NCBI GenBank assembly: GCA_003554445.1
Contig: PWGJ01000088.1
Coordinates: forward strand, 1 to 6,107
Direction of reading: 5' to 3'
Length of the DNA stretch: 6,107 bases
Origin: Candidatus Nealsoniibacteriota bacterium
GTDB lineage: Bacteria > Patescibacteriota > Minisyncoccia > Minisyncoccales > PWPS01
Position 1 is the stretch's first letter. Each line of letters begins with the position of its first letter. The notes under the pieces were generated by a model. That model ran no database searches, was not told the DNA's origin, and saw nothing but the letters and a program-made list of their open reading frames with translations. Made by a program: the position numbers and the translations under genes. This document shows, piece by piece, positions 1 to 6,107 of this stretch.

Positions 1-11
1 CCTTTTCTCGA

Positions 12-83
12 TAAAAAGATGAGTGTCACTAGTCCAACTACCAATAATACCGTTAAAACTATTATGGATACCGATGCCCACAC
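12..83 (-). other. C-terminal transmembrane anchor, GLUG protein (downstream of the stop)
   Basis: The sequence after ELPVW is about 24 hydrophobic residues rich in Val, Leu and Ile, followed by SRK at the window edge. It parallels ELPGW plus helix in the neighbour. It is lost from the protein if translation ends at the TAA. Confidence 0.82.
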
Positions 84-116
84 AGGTAGTTCCGTTTCAG
101 ACGGGTCGTCCTCTTT

Positions 117-374
117 GATCTCGATGTTAAAATCGACAGAGGCCGTATCCTCATTTCCTTGACTATCTACCACTTTAACATGAAATATATGATGCCCTTC
201 ATCGAGTTCAGTGAACGTGTGATGATCGACCGTACCTGTGTGCATCCAGTTTCCATCGTCGAACCGTATCTCAAAATGGCTTATCGGATACTGGCCCTGC
301 TCTGCAGACCACCGAATGGTTTCCGTGTGTGAATTGAAAATGAATCCATCATCCGGTGATGTGATCTCGATAGA
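117..374 (-). other. Membrane-proximal Ig-like domain, GLUG protein
   Basis: The translation gives IEITSPDDG, ETIRWSAE, SHFEIRFDDGNW, HTFTELDEGHH and VKVVDSQGNEDTASVDF, which aligns with the membrane-proximal domain of the upstream protein and the distal Ig-like repeats. Confidence 0.75.
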
Positions 375-398
375 AGGTAAGAAAAGATCATCTCCCTC

Positions 399-1184
399 GA
401 CAGATACAATCTCACTGAGATGTCCAAATTCGATGGTGAACGTGCCCAGTTCAAAGAATGTGTGGGTGTATGTACTGCTGGTGGATCCTTGGGCCGTCAC
501 CCAAATAGTGTATTCAGCAACACCATCTATGATGATGTCTAGCGAACCTTGTTCATCTCCAGCGTTCTCAATGTACACATGGATATCCACATCCAGAGGC
601 GTTTCACCTGAAGTGGGATCTACCTGTAAGTCAAGATTTACAGGTATAAATTCTGAAGTATCGGACACTTCAACCGTTTCAGTTAGATCATAGAACTCGA
701 TCAGATAAGTTCCCTCTTCGTTGAAAGTGTGAGTAAATGTGTGATCCGCACTTGCACCGGCAGGGACATTCAACATGTACCCCACGGCACCATCGACTAA
801 GACATCTATGAACCCGTCAACGGTGCCTATATTTTCTGCACTGACGTATATGGTTACTTCCAATGGGGCATCGCCTGAAAGAGGATGGACATCAAGGTTC
901 ATATTCACGGGTTCAAACTCGGTAACATCATCCACCACCACTACCTCAGTTAACTCATCAAATTCTATCAGATAACTACCCATCTCATAGAAGGTGTGAG
1001 TAAAGGTGTGATCCGCACTTTCACCTGCAGGTATATCCAATGTGTGTTCAACCGTACCATCCACCACGACATCTATGGAACCATCAAGATCTCCTATGTT
1101 TTCTGCACTGACGTATATGGTGACTTCCAAGGGCGCATCGCCCGAGGTGGGATCCACGTCCAGTTCCAGATCTGTTGGTACGAA
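399..1184 (-). repeat. Three CARDB-like stalk repeats, GLUG protein (downstream of the stop)
   Basis: Three units with SGDAPLEVTIYVSAENIG, IDVxVDG and ADHTFTHTF motifs, spaced exactly 267 bp (identical 17-mer at 835-851 and 1102-1118; the third copy is aligned by its Asn codon at 564-566). The third unit is the most diverged (SGETPLDVDIHVYIENAG) and carries GHLSE, as does the third unit of the neighbouring protein. Confidence 0.8.
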
Positions 1185-1199
1185 GCCGGTCTCTTCTTC

Positions 1200-1403
1200 A
1201 AAAACTGCAGTTAGATCTAAGTCGCCGTCCATCATAACAGTGATCTCGTCCTCAGTGCCGGTGTGATCACCCTGCCATTCAAAGAAGTACCACCCTGTGT
1301 CTGGTGTGGCGGTGATGGTAACTTATTCCCCTTCTAAGTATGTGTGGGTGCCTTCCCCTGGATCAGTAGAGCCCTGCCCTACCACGGTTATGGTGAGAGT
1401 ATA
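1200..1403 (-). other. InlB-type B-repeat domain, GLUG protein, split by the TAA
   Basis: It starts YTLTITVVGQGSTDP, reaches YLEGE, is stopped by TAA, and resumes VTITATPDTGWYFFEWQGD to LDLTAVFEEE. Every family landmark is present on both sides of the stop with normal spacing, showing that the stop lies within a once-intact domain. Confidence 0.78.
1323..1325 (-). other. In-frame TAA interrupting the GLUG-protein gene
   Basis: The codons read GAA-TAA-GTT (E-stop-V) inside the B-repeat. Aligned to the same domain of the neighbouring protein, the stop takes the place of Thr661 (YEEGDTVNI against YLEGE-stop-VTI) with no length change. This fits a single substitution from AAA, GAA or CAA rather than an indel. 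Confidence 0.85.
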
Positions 1404-2762
1404 CTCTTCCGGTTCATCCTCAACCAAGAACGGATAACCTTCGTTTATCCCAGGATCTATGTCCCATATCTCTTCATCGCCCTGATCATCGTTCGGGTTA
1501 CCAACGAAGTCCCAAGGGTTTTCTAATCCTTCAGTATCGGTATCGGTATAAGTGGCTACATCCTTCATCTCGGCGGTAGTCTTGTCTGTTCCACCATCAC
1601 TCGTATCCATACCCGAGGTTTCAGTATCCCAAAATGAATCGTAGGTGATCCCGTCAGAACCCCAGCCGAAAGCATATCCGACCAGTCCTCCTACATTACT
1701 ATCTCCACTGACGGTACCTATTGAATATGAGTTCCTAACGGTTCCTTCATCGGTATTCCATCCCACAAGACCGCCAACTTGCGAATTTCCGTTCACTGCT
1801 CCGGTGGCATAGGTGTTTTCAACATCACCACCATCGTTGTATCCGAGGAGCCCACCGATGGATCCATCTCCACTCACGGCCCCGGAAGCATACGATCTAA
1901 AGATCGTACCGTCGTTCCTACCTACAAGTCCACCTACTTGAGAATCTCCATCCACATCGCCGGCAGCATAAGAAGTAGTTACAACAGACGATCCTCCGTA
2001 GTTATATCCCACCAGTCCGCCTATCTCAGAATCCTCCCCGCTCACGGTTCCGGTGGCATAGGAATCGGACACTGTAGCGTCCCAGTTGAATCCTACCAAT
2101 CCTCCTGTATTTTCTTCACCGTCTACATCACCAGTAGCGTGTGAAGAGGATACGATGCCTGTGTTCCTTCCTGATAGTCCGCCGATCTGAGATTCTCCGC
2201 TCACAGTAGAATCCGCATGAGAATTGGATAGCGTGCCTGAATTCGCACCTATTAGACCGCCGACACGGCTTTCACCGTTAACGTCACCTGTAGCATGGGA
2301 GTTCCTAACCGTGCCCCGGTTATTCCCTACGAGCGTAGCAACATACCAATTGCCATTGATATCGGCATCTACTATACCTATATCGGTGATCTCCGCATCT
2401 TCTTCTACAGTTCCAAAGAGTCCTACCGACTCCCAATCGGAGTGCGTATCCGGACGGTCGATGAAAAGGTCGATTATCTCAAAACCGTTACCGTCGAAAG
2501 TACCAGTGAAGGGACTGAAGCTATCCATCCCTATGGGTTCCCAACCCTGAGTAGTTCCCACCAATTCGCTGTAACCAGAAGTACCGCTGTCAAGGTCGTT
2601 CATCAGCACGTAGCTACCGCTCAGATCTTGCCTCACTCCATCTAGATCGTTCCAATCATATATCTCTTGAACAGAACGGATCTCGGTCTCAGCCACTACG
2701 GCGAAGAGCATCATGCTGAACAGCAGTGTCAAGACCACTCCGGACGCTAATATCTTTTTCAT
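1323..2762 (-). CDS. GLUG-repeat surface protein, N-terminal part ending at a premature TAA
   Basis: The ATG at 2762 is supported by a strong Shine-Dalgarno 6 nt upstream and by a signal peptide (residues 1-24: KK, hydrophobic core, V-V-A before a likely cut at A24/E25). Residues 28-140 match the usual lead-in to GLUG proteins (SGSYVLMNDLD, PFTGTFDGNGFEI, VGLFG). About nine GLUG units follow (141-384; VGGLVG...NSYATG...VSG), then the usual closing segment (TTAEMKD, GYPFL). Residues 454-479 begin an InlB-type B-repeat, which is cut mid-strand by TAA. The same frame continues beyond with matching domains, so the 479-residue product is truncated. As encoded it would be an exported GLUG head with no membrane anchor. 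GLUG proteins are secreted or surface beta-solenoids; binding or adhesion is inferred, and the ligand is unknown. It is the second gene of an apparent two-gene operon. Confidence 0.88.
   Translation of the reverse strand: MKKILASGVVLTLLFSMMLFAVVAETEIRSVQEIYDWNDLDGVRQDLSGSYVLMNDLDSGTSGYSELVGTTQGWEPIGMDSFSPFTGTFDGNGFEIIDLFIDRPDTHSDWESVGLFGTVEEDAEITDIGIVDADINGNWYVATLVGNNRGTVRNSHATGDVNGESRVGGLIGANSGTLSNSHADSTVSGESQIGGLSGRNTGIVSSSHATGDVDGEENTGGLVGFNWDATVSDSYATGTVSGEDSEIGGLVGYNYGGSSVVTTSYAAGDVDGDSQVGGLVGRNDGTIFRSYASGAVSGDGSIGGLLGYNDGGDVENTYATGAVNGNSQVGGLVGWNTDEGTVRNSYSIGTVSGDSNVGGLVGYAFGWGSDGITYDSFWDTETSGMDTSDGGTDKTTAEMKDVATYTDTDTEGLENPWDFVGNPNDDQGDEEIWDIDPGINEGYPFLVEDEPEEYTLTITVVGQGSTDPGEGTHTYLEGE
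1611..2342 (-). repeat. GLUG repeat array (about nine units)
   Basis: Residues 141-384 hold units of 26-29 residues with the pattern [VI]GGLVGxN...[NS]S[YH]ATGxV[SND]G. The first three units are exactly 26 residues (78 bp) long. The position after 'xV' alternates N,S,D,S,D,S,N,S over eight units. GLUG units are thought to stack as a beta-solenoid; that structural statement is family knowledge, not seen here. Confidence 0.85.
2691..2762 (-). other. Signal peptide of the GLUG protein
   Basis: Residues 1-24 have two lysines at positions 2-3, a hydrophobic core rich in Leu, Val, Phe and Met, and V-V-A before E25, which fits a Sec signal peptidase I site. No lipobox cysteine is present. Confidence 0.82.
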
Positions 2763-2764
2763 AT

Positions 2765-5700
2765 CTATACCTCCTCCTCATCTAGATCTGTCATGGGCAC
2801 ATCCCTGTTTTTTCTTTTAACCACTACGATCATGACCAATACGATAATCAAGGCGATTACCAATATCGCCATCAGTGGCATAAACCATCCCGGCAGTTCG
2901 GTAGATACGTCATCTTCAGCATCAACGGTGAAACTCACGGAGATCATCTCTTCCTGGCCCGTACTACTTACCACCCTTATGGTTACGGTATGATCACCAT
3001 CCTCTAGGTCTGGGAATGTGTAGTGTTCCATCAAGCCTATATCATACCAAGGACCATCGTTGATGGATATCTCATGGTGGCTGATAGCACCTTCAGAACT
3101 CCAATGGACGGTCACATCTTTCGTATTTAATACTGCACTAGCATCTGGGGATGTGATATCTATCGAGAGCGGCTCTACTGAAACTGTCACGGTCTCAGAT
3201 AGATGTTTGAATTCGATCAGGTATTGCCCGACCTCTTCAAAAAGATGTGTGAACGAGTGATCTGCACTGCTTTGGGTTGGTAGGTCCAATGTATACACAA
3301 CTGTTCCATCTATGAGTACGTCGATGTAACCATGCTCATCTCCAACGTTCTCTGCACTGACGTATATATCTGCAGTCAACGGAGGTTCACCTGAGATCGG
3401 ATCCACCTCCAGTTCTAGATTTACAGGAGCGAAACTCTCAGGATCATAGACCTCGACAAACCGTGTTTCATCATAGAACTCTACACTATAGGTACCCACT
3501 TCTTCGAAGACGTGTGTGAACTCATGTTCCGCAATATCGTTAGCAGGTACGTGTAAAGTATAAACAATTCTGCCGTTTATGATAACATCTATAGAACCAT
3601 CAAGCTCTCCAAAGTTCTCTGCACGTACATTTATCGAGGTTTCAAGAGGCGCTTCTCCGTAGAGTTGTCCTATGAACAATTCTATATTTTCCGGCTCGAA
3701 TTCGGGCACATCTCCAACATTAACGGTCTGTCTTAAACCATGGAATTCTATCTCGTAGAGACCGGGTTCTTCAAATGTATGTGTGAATGTATGTTCTGCA
3801 TCGCCTCCGGCTGGTACTTCCAATGTATATTCAACTCTATTATCCACGAAAACGTCGATGGAGCCTGATTCTTCCCCAAGGTTATCCGAGTAAACGTAAA
3901 TAGTTACTTCTAACGGTGCTTCACCTGAATCAGGATAAACATCAAGAAACAGATTCCCGGGCTCAAAACCGGTCTCTATGAAGTTCGCGGTCACAGCCTT
4001 ATGATCGTCCATGGTTAAAGTGATCACGGGATTTTCCCGTTCCCCGTCAGGATGATCTCCGGTCCAGTGACTGAAAGTCCATCCCGGATCAGGTAACGCT
4101 TCTATGTTTACAGTATCTCCTTCCTCATAGATGTAATTACCTGGAACCGGATCTGTAGTTCCACCATTATCTGCCATGATATCCAATGAATATTCCACGA
4201 TATCACTTTCCACGGTCAACGTCGTATAACCCGTATGATACTCGCCTTCAGCTCTGATCTGCCAAGTACCCGGATCTTCAGAAGTATAAACATTATCGGT
4301 CCAGAAACCACCGGCACCGGGATCGATACTCCATGTAACGTCGTGGGTCACATCTCCGATATCATTACCGAACTCGTCAGAAGCACTAGCCGTATACATT
4401 TGGCTTTCTCCAACGACTATGGTCGCATCCTCCGGTGATATAACTATATCGAAGGGATGGCCGGGTTCAACGGTCAAGGTAGCCGTACCCTGTACTCCAT
4501 CGTAGGTACCGGTCACAGTCCAGGTTCCTGCGAACTCAGAATGATAGCGTCTGTTCGACCAAGAACCTCCTGCTTCATCATCGATACTGTAAGTGGGTGA
4601 TATTTCTCCCTTTTCGTTACCGAATTCATCGTAAGCAAAGGCAACATAATCTACATGATCTCCGGCGGTGATGGTTTCATCCTCTGGTGAGATAACGATG
4701 CTGTGTACATCGCCTGCGAGTACCCTCAATGTTGCGGTATCTTCCATACCATCATACACACCGGTCACGGTCCAGTCATCAGCGAACTCTGAATGGTACA
4801 CGTTACCGACCCAATAGCCCCCTGCACCGTCTTCTATGGACCAATTGGTCAGGTGGGTCACGTCTCCTTTCTCACCACCGAATTCATCGTAGGCCATGGC
4901 TGTGTACTCGATGGTGTCCCCCGCGGTGATGGCTTCAAAATCCGGTGATATTACGATGTAACTGATCTCGAACTCGATGGTGAAGGTTACAGTGTCCGTT
5001 TCTGAATTACCGGCCATATCATATGCTCTCACATCCACAACATGTTCCCCTTCGGCTAGATCTGTGAACTCATGATAGGTATCATCGCCTTTGTCTATCC
5101 ATACTCCTTCGTCTATACGGATCTCGTAGTAGTCTATCCCCGAATGTTCGTCGTCTCCGGTCCATTCTACTACGACCTCAGGATCCGATATCACATCATC
5201 ATCTTCCGGGGTTGTTATATCAACAGTAGGTGGAGTTACATCAACCATGAAGGTAACGTTATCCATCGCGTAGTTACCAGCATGGTCGTAAGCGATCACT
5301 TCCACAAAGTGGAACCCATCACTCAGATCGGTGAAAAGATGCGATTCGTCTAGACCTTTGTATATCCAGTCTTCTTCGTTTATCCTGATCTCGTAATATT
5401 CTACCCCGGATATATCATCGCTGCCGTCCCACTCTACGGTAACCTCCGACGTACCGAATATATCCCCTTCATCGGGAGATGTGATGTTCACCGTGGGATC
5501 GGATAAGTCCACAACGAAGGTCACAGAATCAACGGCTGAGTTGTTGGCATTATCCGTGGCCCTGACATCTACGGTGTGTTCTCCCTCATCCAACTCCATG
5601 AACTCATGGCTCGTTTGGAGTCCTTTGGGTATCCAATCGCCTCCATGGATCCGTATCTCATAATGGTCTATACCGGATGTATCATCGCTTCCCGTCCATT

Positions 5701-6107
5701 CAACCGTCACGTTGACTGAAGGGATTACTTCTTCTTCGGAGGGTGAGATGATATCGACGGAAGGAGGAGTTACATCTACTGTGAAATTTACGTGGTCAGT
5801 ATCCGTGTTGTTTGCGAAGTCGAAGGCTCTCACGTACACGGTATGTTCACCATCTATCAGCTCTTCCAAAATATATTCAGTGTCATTCCCCACGTTGATC
5901 CAGTCTTCATCGTTCAACCTTATCTCATAATGGGATATCCCGGTTTCCTGGTCGCTACCGGTCCATTGTACGGTGACATCGGAGACGTTGAAGATTTCAC
6001 CATGATCCGGTGAGGTTATCGTTACCGTAGGCGGGGTCACATCAACGGTGAAGGTAACACTGTCGCTGTTATCGTTTCCCGCCTTATCCGTCACCCTTAC
6101 ATCAACG
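2765..6107 (-). CDS. Multi-repeat Ig-like surface protein, membrane-anchored (5' partial)
   Basis: The frame is open to the right edge, so the true start and any signal peptide lie outside; the first possible start inside (GTG at 6094) falls in the middle of a repeat and is a valine. Numbering from that codon, 1109 residues are visible. They comprise the end of one Ig-like repeat (1-18), four full Ig-like repeats (19-374, WTGSD and YEIRI motifs), three 'ISPED/ITAGD' repeats (378-628), an InlB-type B-repeat (634-705, GWTFSHWTGD), three CARDB-like repeats (710-972), a last Ig-like domain (976-1057), a hydrophobic helix (about 1067-1092) and a basic-then-acidic tail (KRKNR to EEEV). This is a type I membrane protein with a long ectodomain. 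No catalytic motif is seen, so adhesion or envelope structure is inferred only. Only 11 lysines occur in 1109 residues. It stops with TAG two bases before the next gene, suggesting an operon. Domain-family names come from motif recognition, not a search. Confidence 0.9.
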   Translation of the reverse strand, partial: VDVRVTDKAGNDNSDSVTFTVDVTPPTVTITSPDHGEIFNVSDVTVQWTGSDQETGISHYEIRLNDEDWINVGNDTEYILEELIDGEHTVYVRAFDFANNTDTDHVNFTVDVTPPSVDIISPSEEEVIPSVNVTVEWTGSDDTSGIDHYEIRIHGGDWIPKGLQTSHEFMELDEGEHTVDVRATDNANNSAVDSVTFVVDLSDPTVNITSPDEGDIFGTSEVTVEWDGSDDISGVEYYEIRINEEDWIYKGLDESHLFTDLSDGFHFVEVIAYDHAGNYAMDNVTFMVDVTPPTVDITTPEDDDVISDPEVVVEWTGDDEHSGIDYYEIRIDEGVWIDKGDDTYHEFTDLAEGEHVVDVRAYDMAGNSETDTVTFTIEFEISYIVISPDFEAITAGDTIEYTAMAYDEFGGEKGDVTHLTNWSIEDGAGGYWVGNVYHSEFADDWTVTGVYDGMEDTATLRVLAGDVHSIVISPEDETITAGDHVDYVAFAYDEFGNEKGEISPTYSIDDEAGGSWSNRRYHSEFAGTWTVTGTYDGVQGTATLTVEPGHPFDIVISPEDATIVVGESQMYTASASDEFGNDIGDVTHDVTWSIDPGAGGFWTDNVYTSEDPGTWQIRAEGEYHTGYTTLTVESDIVEYSLDIMADNGGTTDPVPGNYIYEEGDTVNIEALPDPGWTFSHWTGDHPDGERENPVITLTMDDHKAVTANFIETGFEPGNLFLDVYPDSGEAPLEVTIYVYSDNLGEESGSIDVFVDNRVEYTLEVPAGGDAEHTFTHTFEEPGLYEIEFHGLRQTVNVGDVPEFEPENIELFIGQLYGEAPLETSINVRAENFGELDGSIDVIINGRIVYTLHVPANDIAEHEFTHVFEEVGTYSVEFYDETRFVEVYDPESFAPVNLELEVDPISGEPPLTADIYVSAENVGDEHGYIDVLIDGTVVYTLDLPTQSSADHSFTHLFEEVGQYLIEFKHLSETVTVSVEPLSIDITSPDASAVLNTKDVTVHWSSEGAISHHEISINDGPWYDIGLMEHYTFPDLEDGDHTVTIRVVSSTGQEEMISVSFTVDAEDDVSTELPGWFMPLMAILVIALIIVLVMIVVVKRKNRDVPMTDLDEEEV
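2769..2777 (-). promoter_or_regulatory. Shine-Dalgarno site of the GLUG-protein gene
   Basis: GGAGGAGGT lies 6 nt before the ATG at 2762 and also encodes part of the EEEV end of the upstream protein. It fixes the start codon and suggests translational coupling, since the upstream TAG (2767-2765) sits between this site and the ATG. Confidence 0.85.
2819..2896 (-). other. C-terminal transmembrane anchor, upstream protein
   Basis: Residues 1067-1092 are a continuous hydrophobic stretch after ELPGW, followed by KRKNR and an acidic end (DLDEEEV). The positive charges put the tail in the cytoplasm and the repeats outside. Confidence 0.88.
2924..3169 (-). other. Membrane-proximal Ig-like domain, upstream protein
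   Basis: Residues 976-1057 (IDITSPD, VTVHWSS, HHEISINDGPW, GDHTVTIRVVSSTGQ, VSFTV) are a diverged version of the distal Ig-like repeats, sitting just before the transmembrane helix. The D-x-AGN signature of the distal copies is replaced by S-STGQ. Confidence 0.75.
3179..3967 (-). repeat. Three CARDB-like stalk repeats, upstream protein
   Basis: Residues 710-972 hold three 89-residue units with L-x-L-x-V-x-P-x-SGE-x-PL, an [ADS]-x-N-x-G turn, G-x-IDV-x-[IV], YTL-x-[VL]P and HxFTHxFEE-x-G-x-Y. The Asn of the N-x-G turn falls at 738, 827 and 916, exactly 89 apart. CARDB/APHP-like is the best fit by motif (cell adhesion-related beta-sandwich), with moderate certainty on the family name. Confidence 0.8.
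3980..4195 (-). other. InlB-type B-repeat domain, upstream protein
   Basis: Residues 634-705 run YSLDIMADNGGTTDP, YEEGDTVNIEALPDPGW, F-x-HWTGD, then ITLTMDDHKAVTANF. This matches the divergent InlB B-repeat pattern (G-G-T-x-x-P, E-G-x-V-x-I-x-A-x-P, GW-x-F-x-x-W-x-G, M-x-x-x-x-x-x-x-A-x-F). It marks the junction between the variable head and the shared stalk. Confidence 0.75.
4211..4963 (-). repeat. Three 'ISPED/ITAGD' repeats
   Basis: Residues 378-628 hold three units of roughly 84-86 residues. Each has I-V-ISP near the start, [IV]TAGD or a variant, YDEFG or SDEFG, W/Y-S-I, AGGxW, then a W-x-V/I strand and a closing TxTL strand. The third copy is the most diverged (VVGESQMYTASASDEFG). They look like beta-sandwich domains, probably of Ig-like (Big) fold, but I cannot assign a named family with confidence. 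Confidence 0.78.
4973..6107 (-). repeat. Ig-like repeats, 267-bp period (four full, one partial)
   Basis: Each unit carries ITSPD, VTVEWTGSD, a YEIRI strand, W-I, an acidic D/E-G-E-H-T-V turn, VRAxDxAGN and VTFxVDVTPP. The conserved Glu of YEI occurs at residues 57, 146, 235 and 324, exactly 89 apart. The matching DNA anchor (atctc...) falls at 5121, 5388, 5655 and 5922. The window opens inside a further copy. They resemble bacterial-type Ig-like domains common in archaeal surface proteins. Confidence 0.88.

Larger units (their letters stand above)
1..1322 (-). pseudogene. C-terminal stalk and anchor of the GLUG protein, cut off by an in-frame stop (3' partial)
   Basis: Directly after the TAA the same frame stays open for 440 codons to the left edge, with no frameshift found when read line by line. 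It completes the B-repeat (VTITATPDTGWYFFEW), then encodes three CARDB-like repeats (fragment residues about 47-308), an Ig-like domain (317-402; FEIRFDDGNW) and a transmembrane helix (about 414-437) followed by SRK. This is the same order as the stalk of the upstream gene. The first in-frame start after the stop is ATG-ATG at 1235-1230, with only a weak, distant GAGGA before it and no signal peptide, so independent export is not expected. Together with 1323-2762 it forms one interrupted gene of more than 920 codons whose stop codon lies just off the left edge. A gene caller would probably report it as a separate hypothetical protein. Confidence 0.8.

Noticed and set aside
1323..1325. Frameshift instead of a nonsense codon
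   Set aside because: The reading frame is the same on both sides and the domain spacing matches the paralogue exactly, so no indel is needed.
1323..1325. Pyrrolysine or selenocysteine insertion at the stop
   Set aside because: Those use TAG and TGA; this codon is TAA, and the aligned position in the paralogue is an ordinary Thr.
238..2645. Plus-strand open frames such as 238-693, 1779-2144, 2224-2550 and 2295-2645
   Set aside because: They lie antisense to conserved repeat domains, have low-complexity Ser/Thr/Ile-rich translations with no recognisable domain, and overlap one another in different frames.
2763..2764. A promoter or terminator between the two genes
   Set aside because: The gap is 2 nt and the flanking sequence is coding; no AT-rich box or T-run is seen.
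4973..6040. Regular spacing that could suggest a CRISPR or other DNA repeat array
   Set aside because: The 267-bp period is an in-frame protein-domain repeat with continuous similarity; there are no short identical repeats separated by unique spacers.
6092..6094. GTG at 6094 as the start of the upstream gene
   Set aside because: It lies inside an Ig-like repeat whose earlier residues (VDVR) are encoded just upstream, with no ribosome-binding site or signal peptide.

Overview
The whole window is protein-coding on the minus strand. It holds parts of two adjacent, co-directional genes for large, modular, membrane-anchored surface proteins. No RNA gene, mobile element, CRISPR array or intergenic stretch over 300 bases is visible; the only gap between genes is 2 nt. 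Longer open frames on the plus strand are antisense shadows of the repetitive coding sequence.

Layout in transcription order (right to left). Gene 1 (6107 to 2765) enters already open from outside the window. It encodes Ig-like repeats (four full copies plus the end of a fifth), three 'ISPED...ITAGD' repeats, one InlB-type B-repeat, three CARDB-like repeats, one more Ig-like domain, a transmembrane helix and a short cytoplasmic tail. Gene 2 starts at 2762, just after gene 1's stop, with a strong Shine-Dalgarno sequence inside the last codons of gene 1. It encodes a signal peptide and a GLUG-repeat domain, followed by the same stalk: InlB-type B-repeat, three CARDB-like repeats, Ig-like domain and transmembrane helix. 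It runs off the left edge just after the helix. Gene 2 is broken by a single in-frame TAA (1325-1323) inside the B-repeat, and the frame stays open and conserved for 440 codons beyond it. It is therefore a recent nonsense mutation, a sequence error, or an unusual readthrough or split gene.

The two proteins look like paralogues that share a membrane-proximal stalk and differ in the distal head (Ig/ISPED array versus GLUG solenoid). They are probably co-transcribed and displayed together on the cell surface, perhaps for adhesion or cell-cell contact. That role is inferred from architecture, because no catalytic domain is seen.

Organism: probably archaeal, most likely a euryarchaeote in the broad sense. 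Support comes from the Ig/ISPED/GLUG/CARDB style with a C-terminal helix and basic tail, frequent ATA isoleucine codons, and a purine-rich Shine-Dalgarno. Very low lysine with abundant Asp/Glu suggests a high-salt lifestyle, but moderate GC by eye does not fit typical high-GC Halobacteria. A Thermoplasmata-like or other halophilic uncultured lineage is possible; this assignment is tentative.
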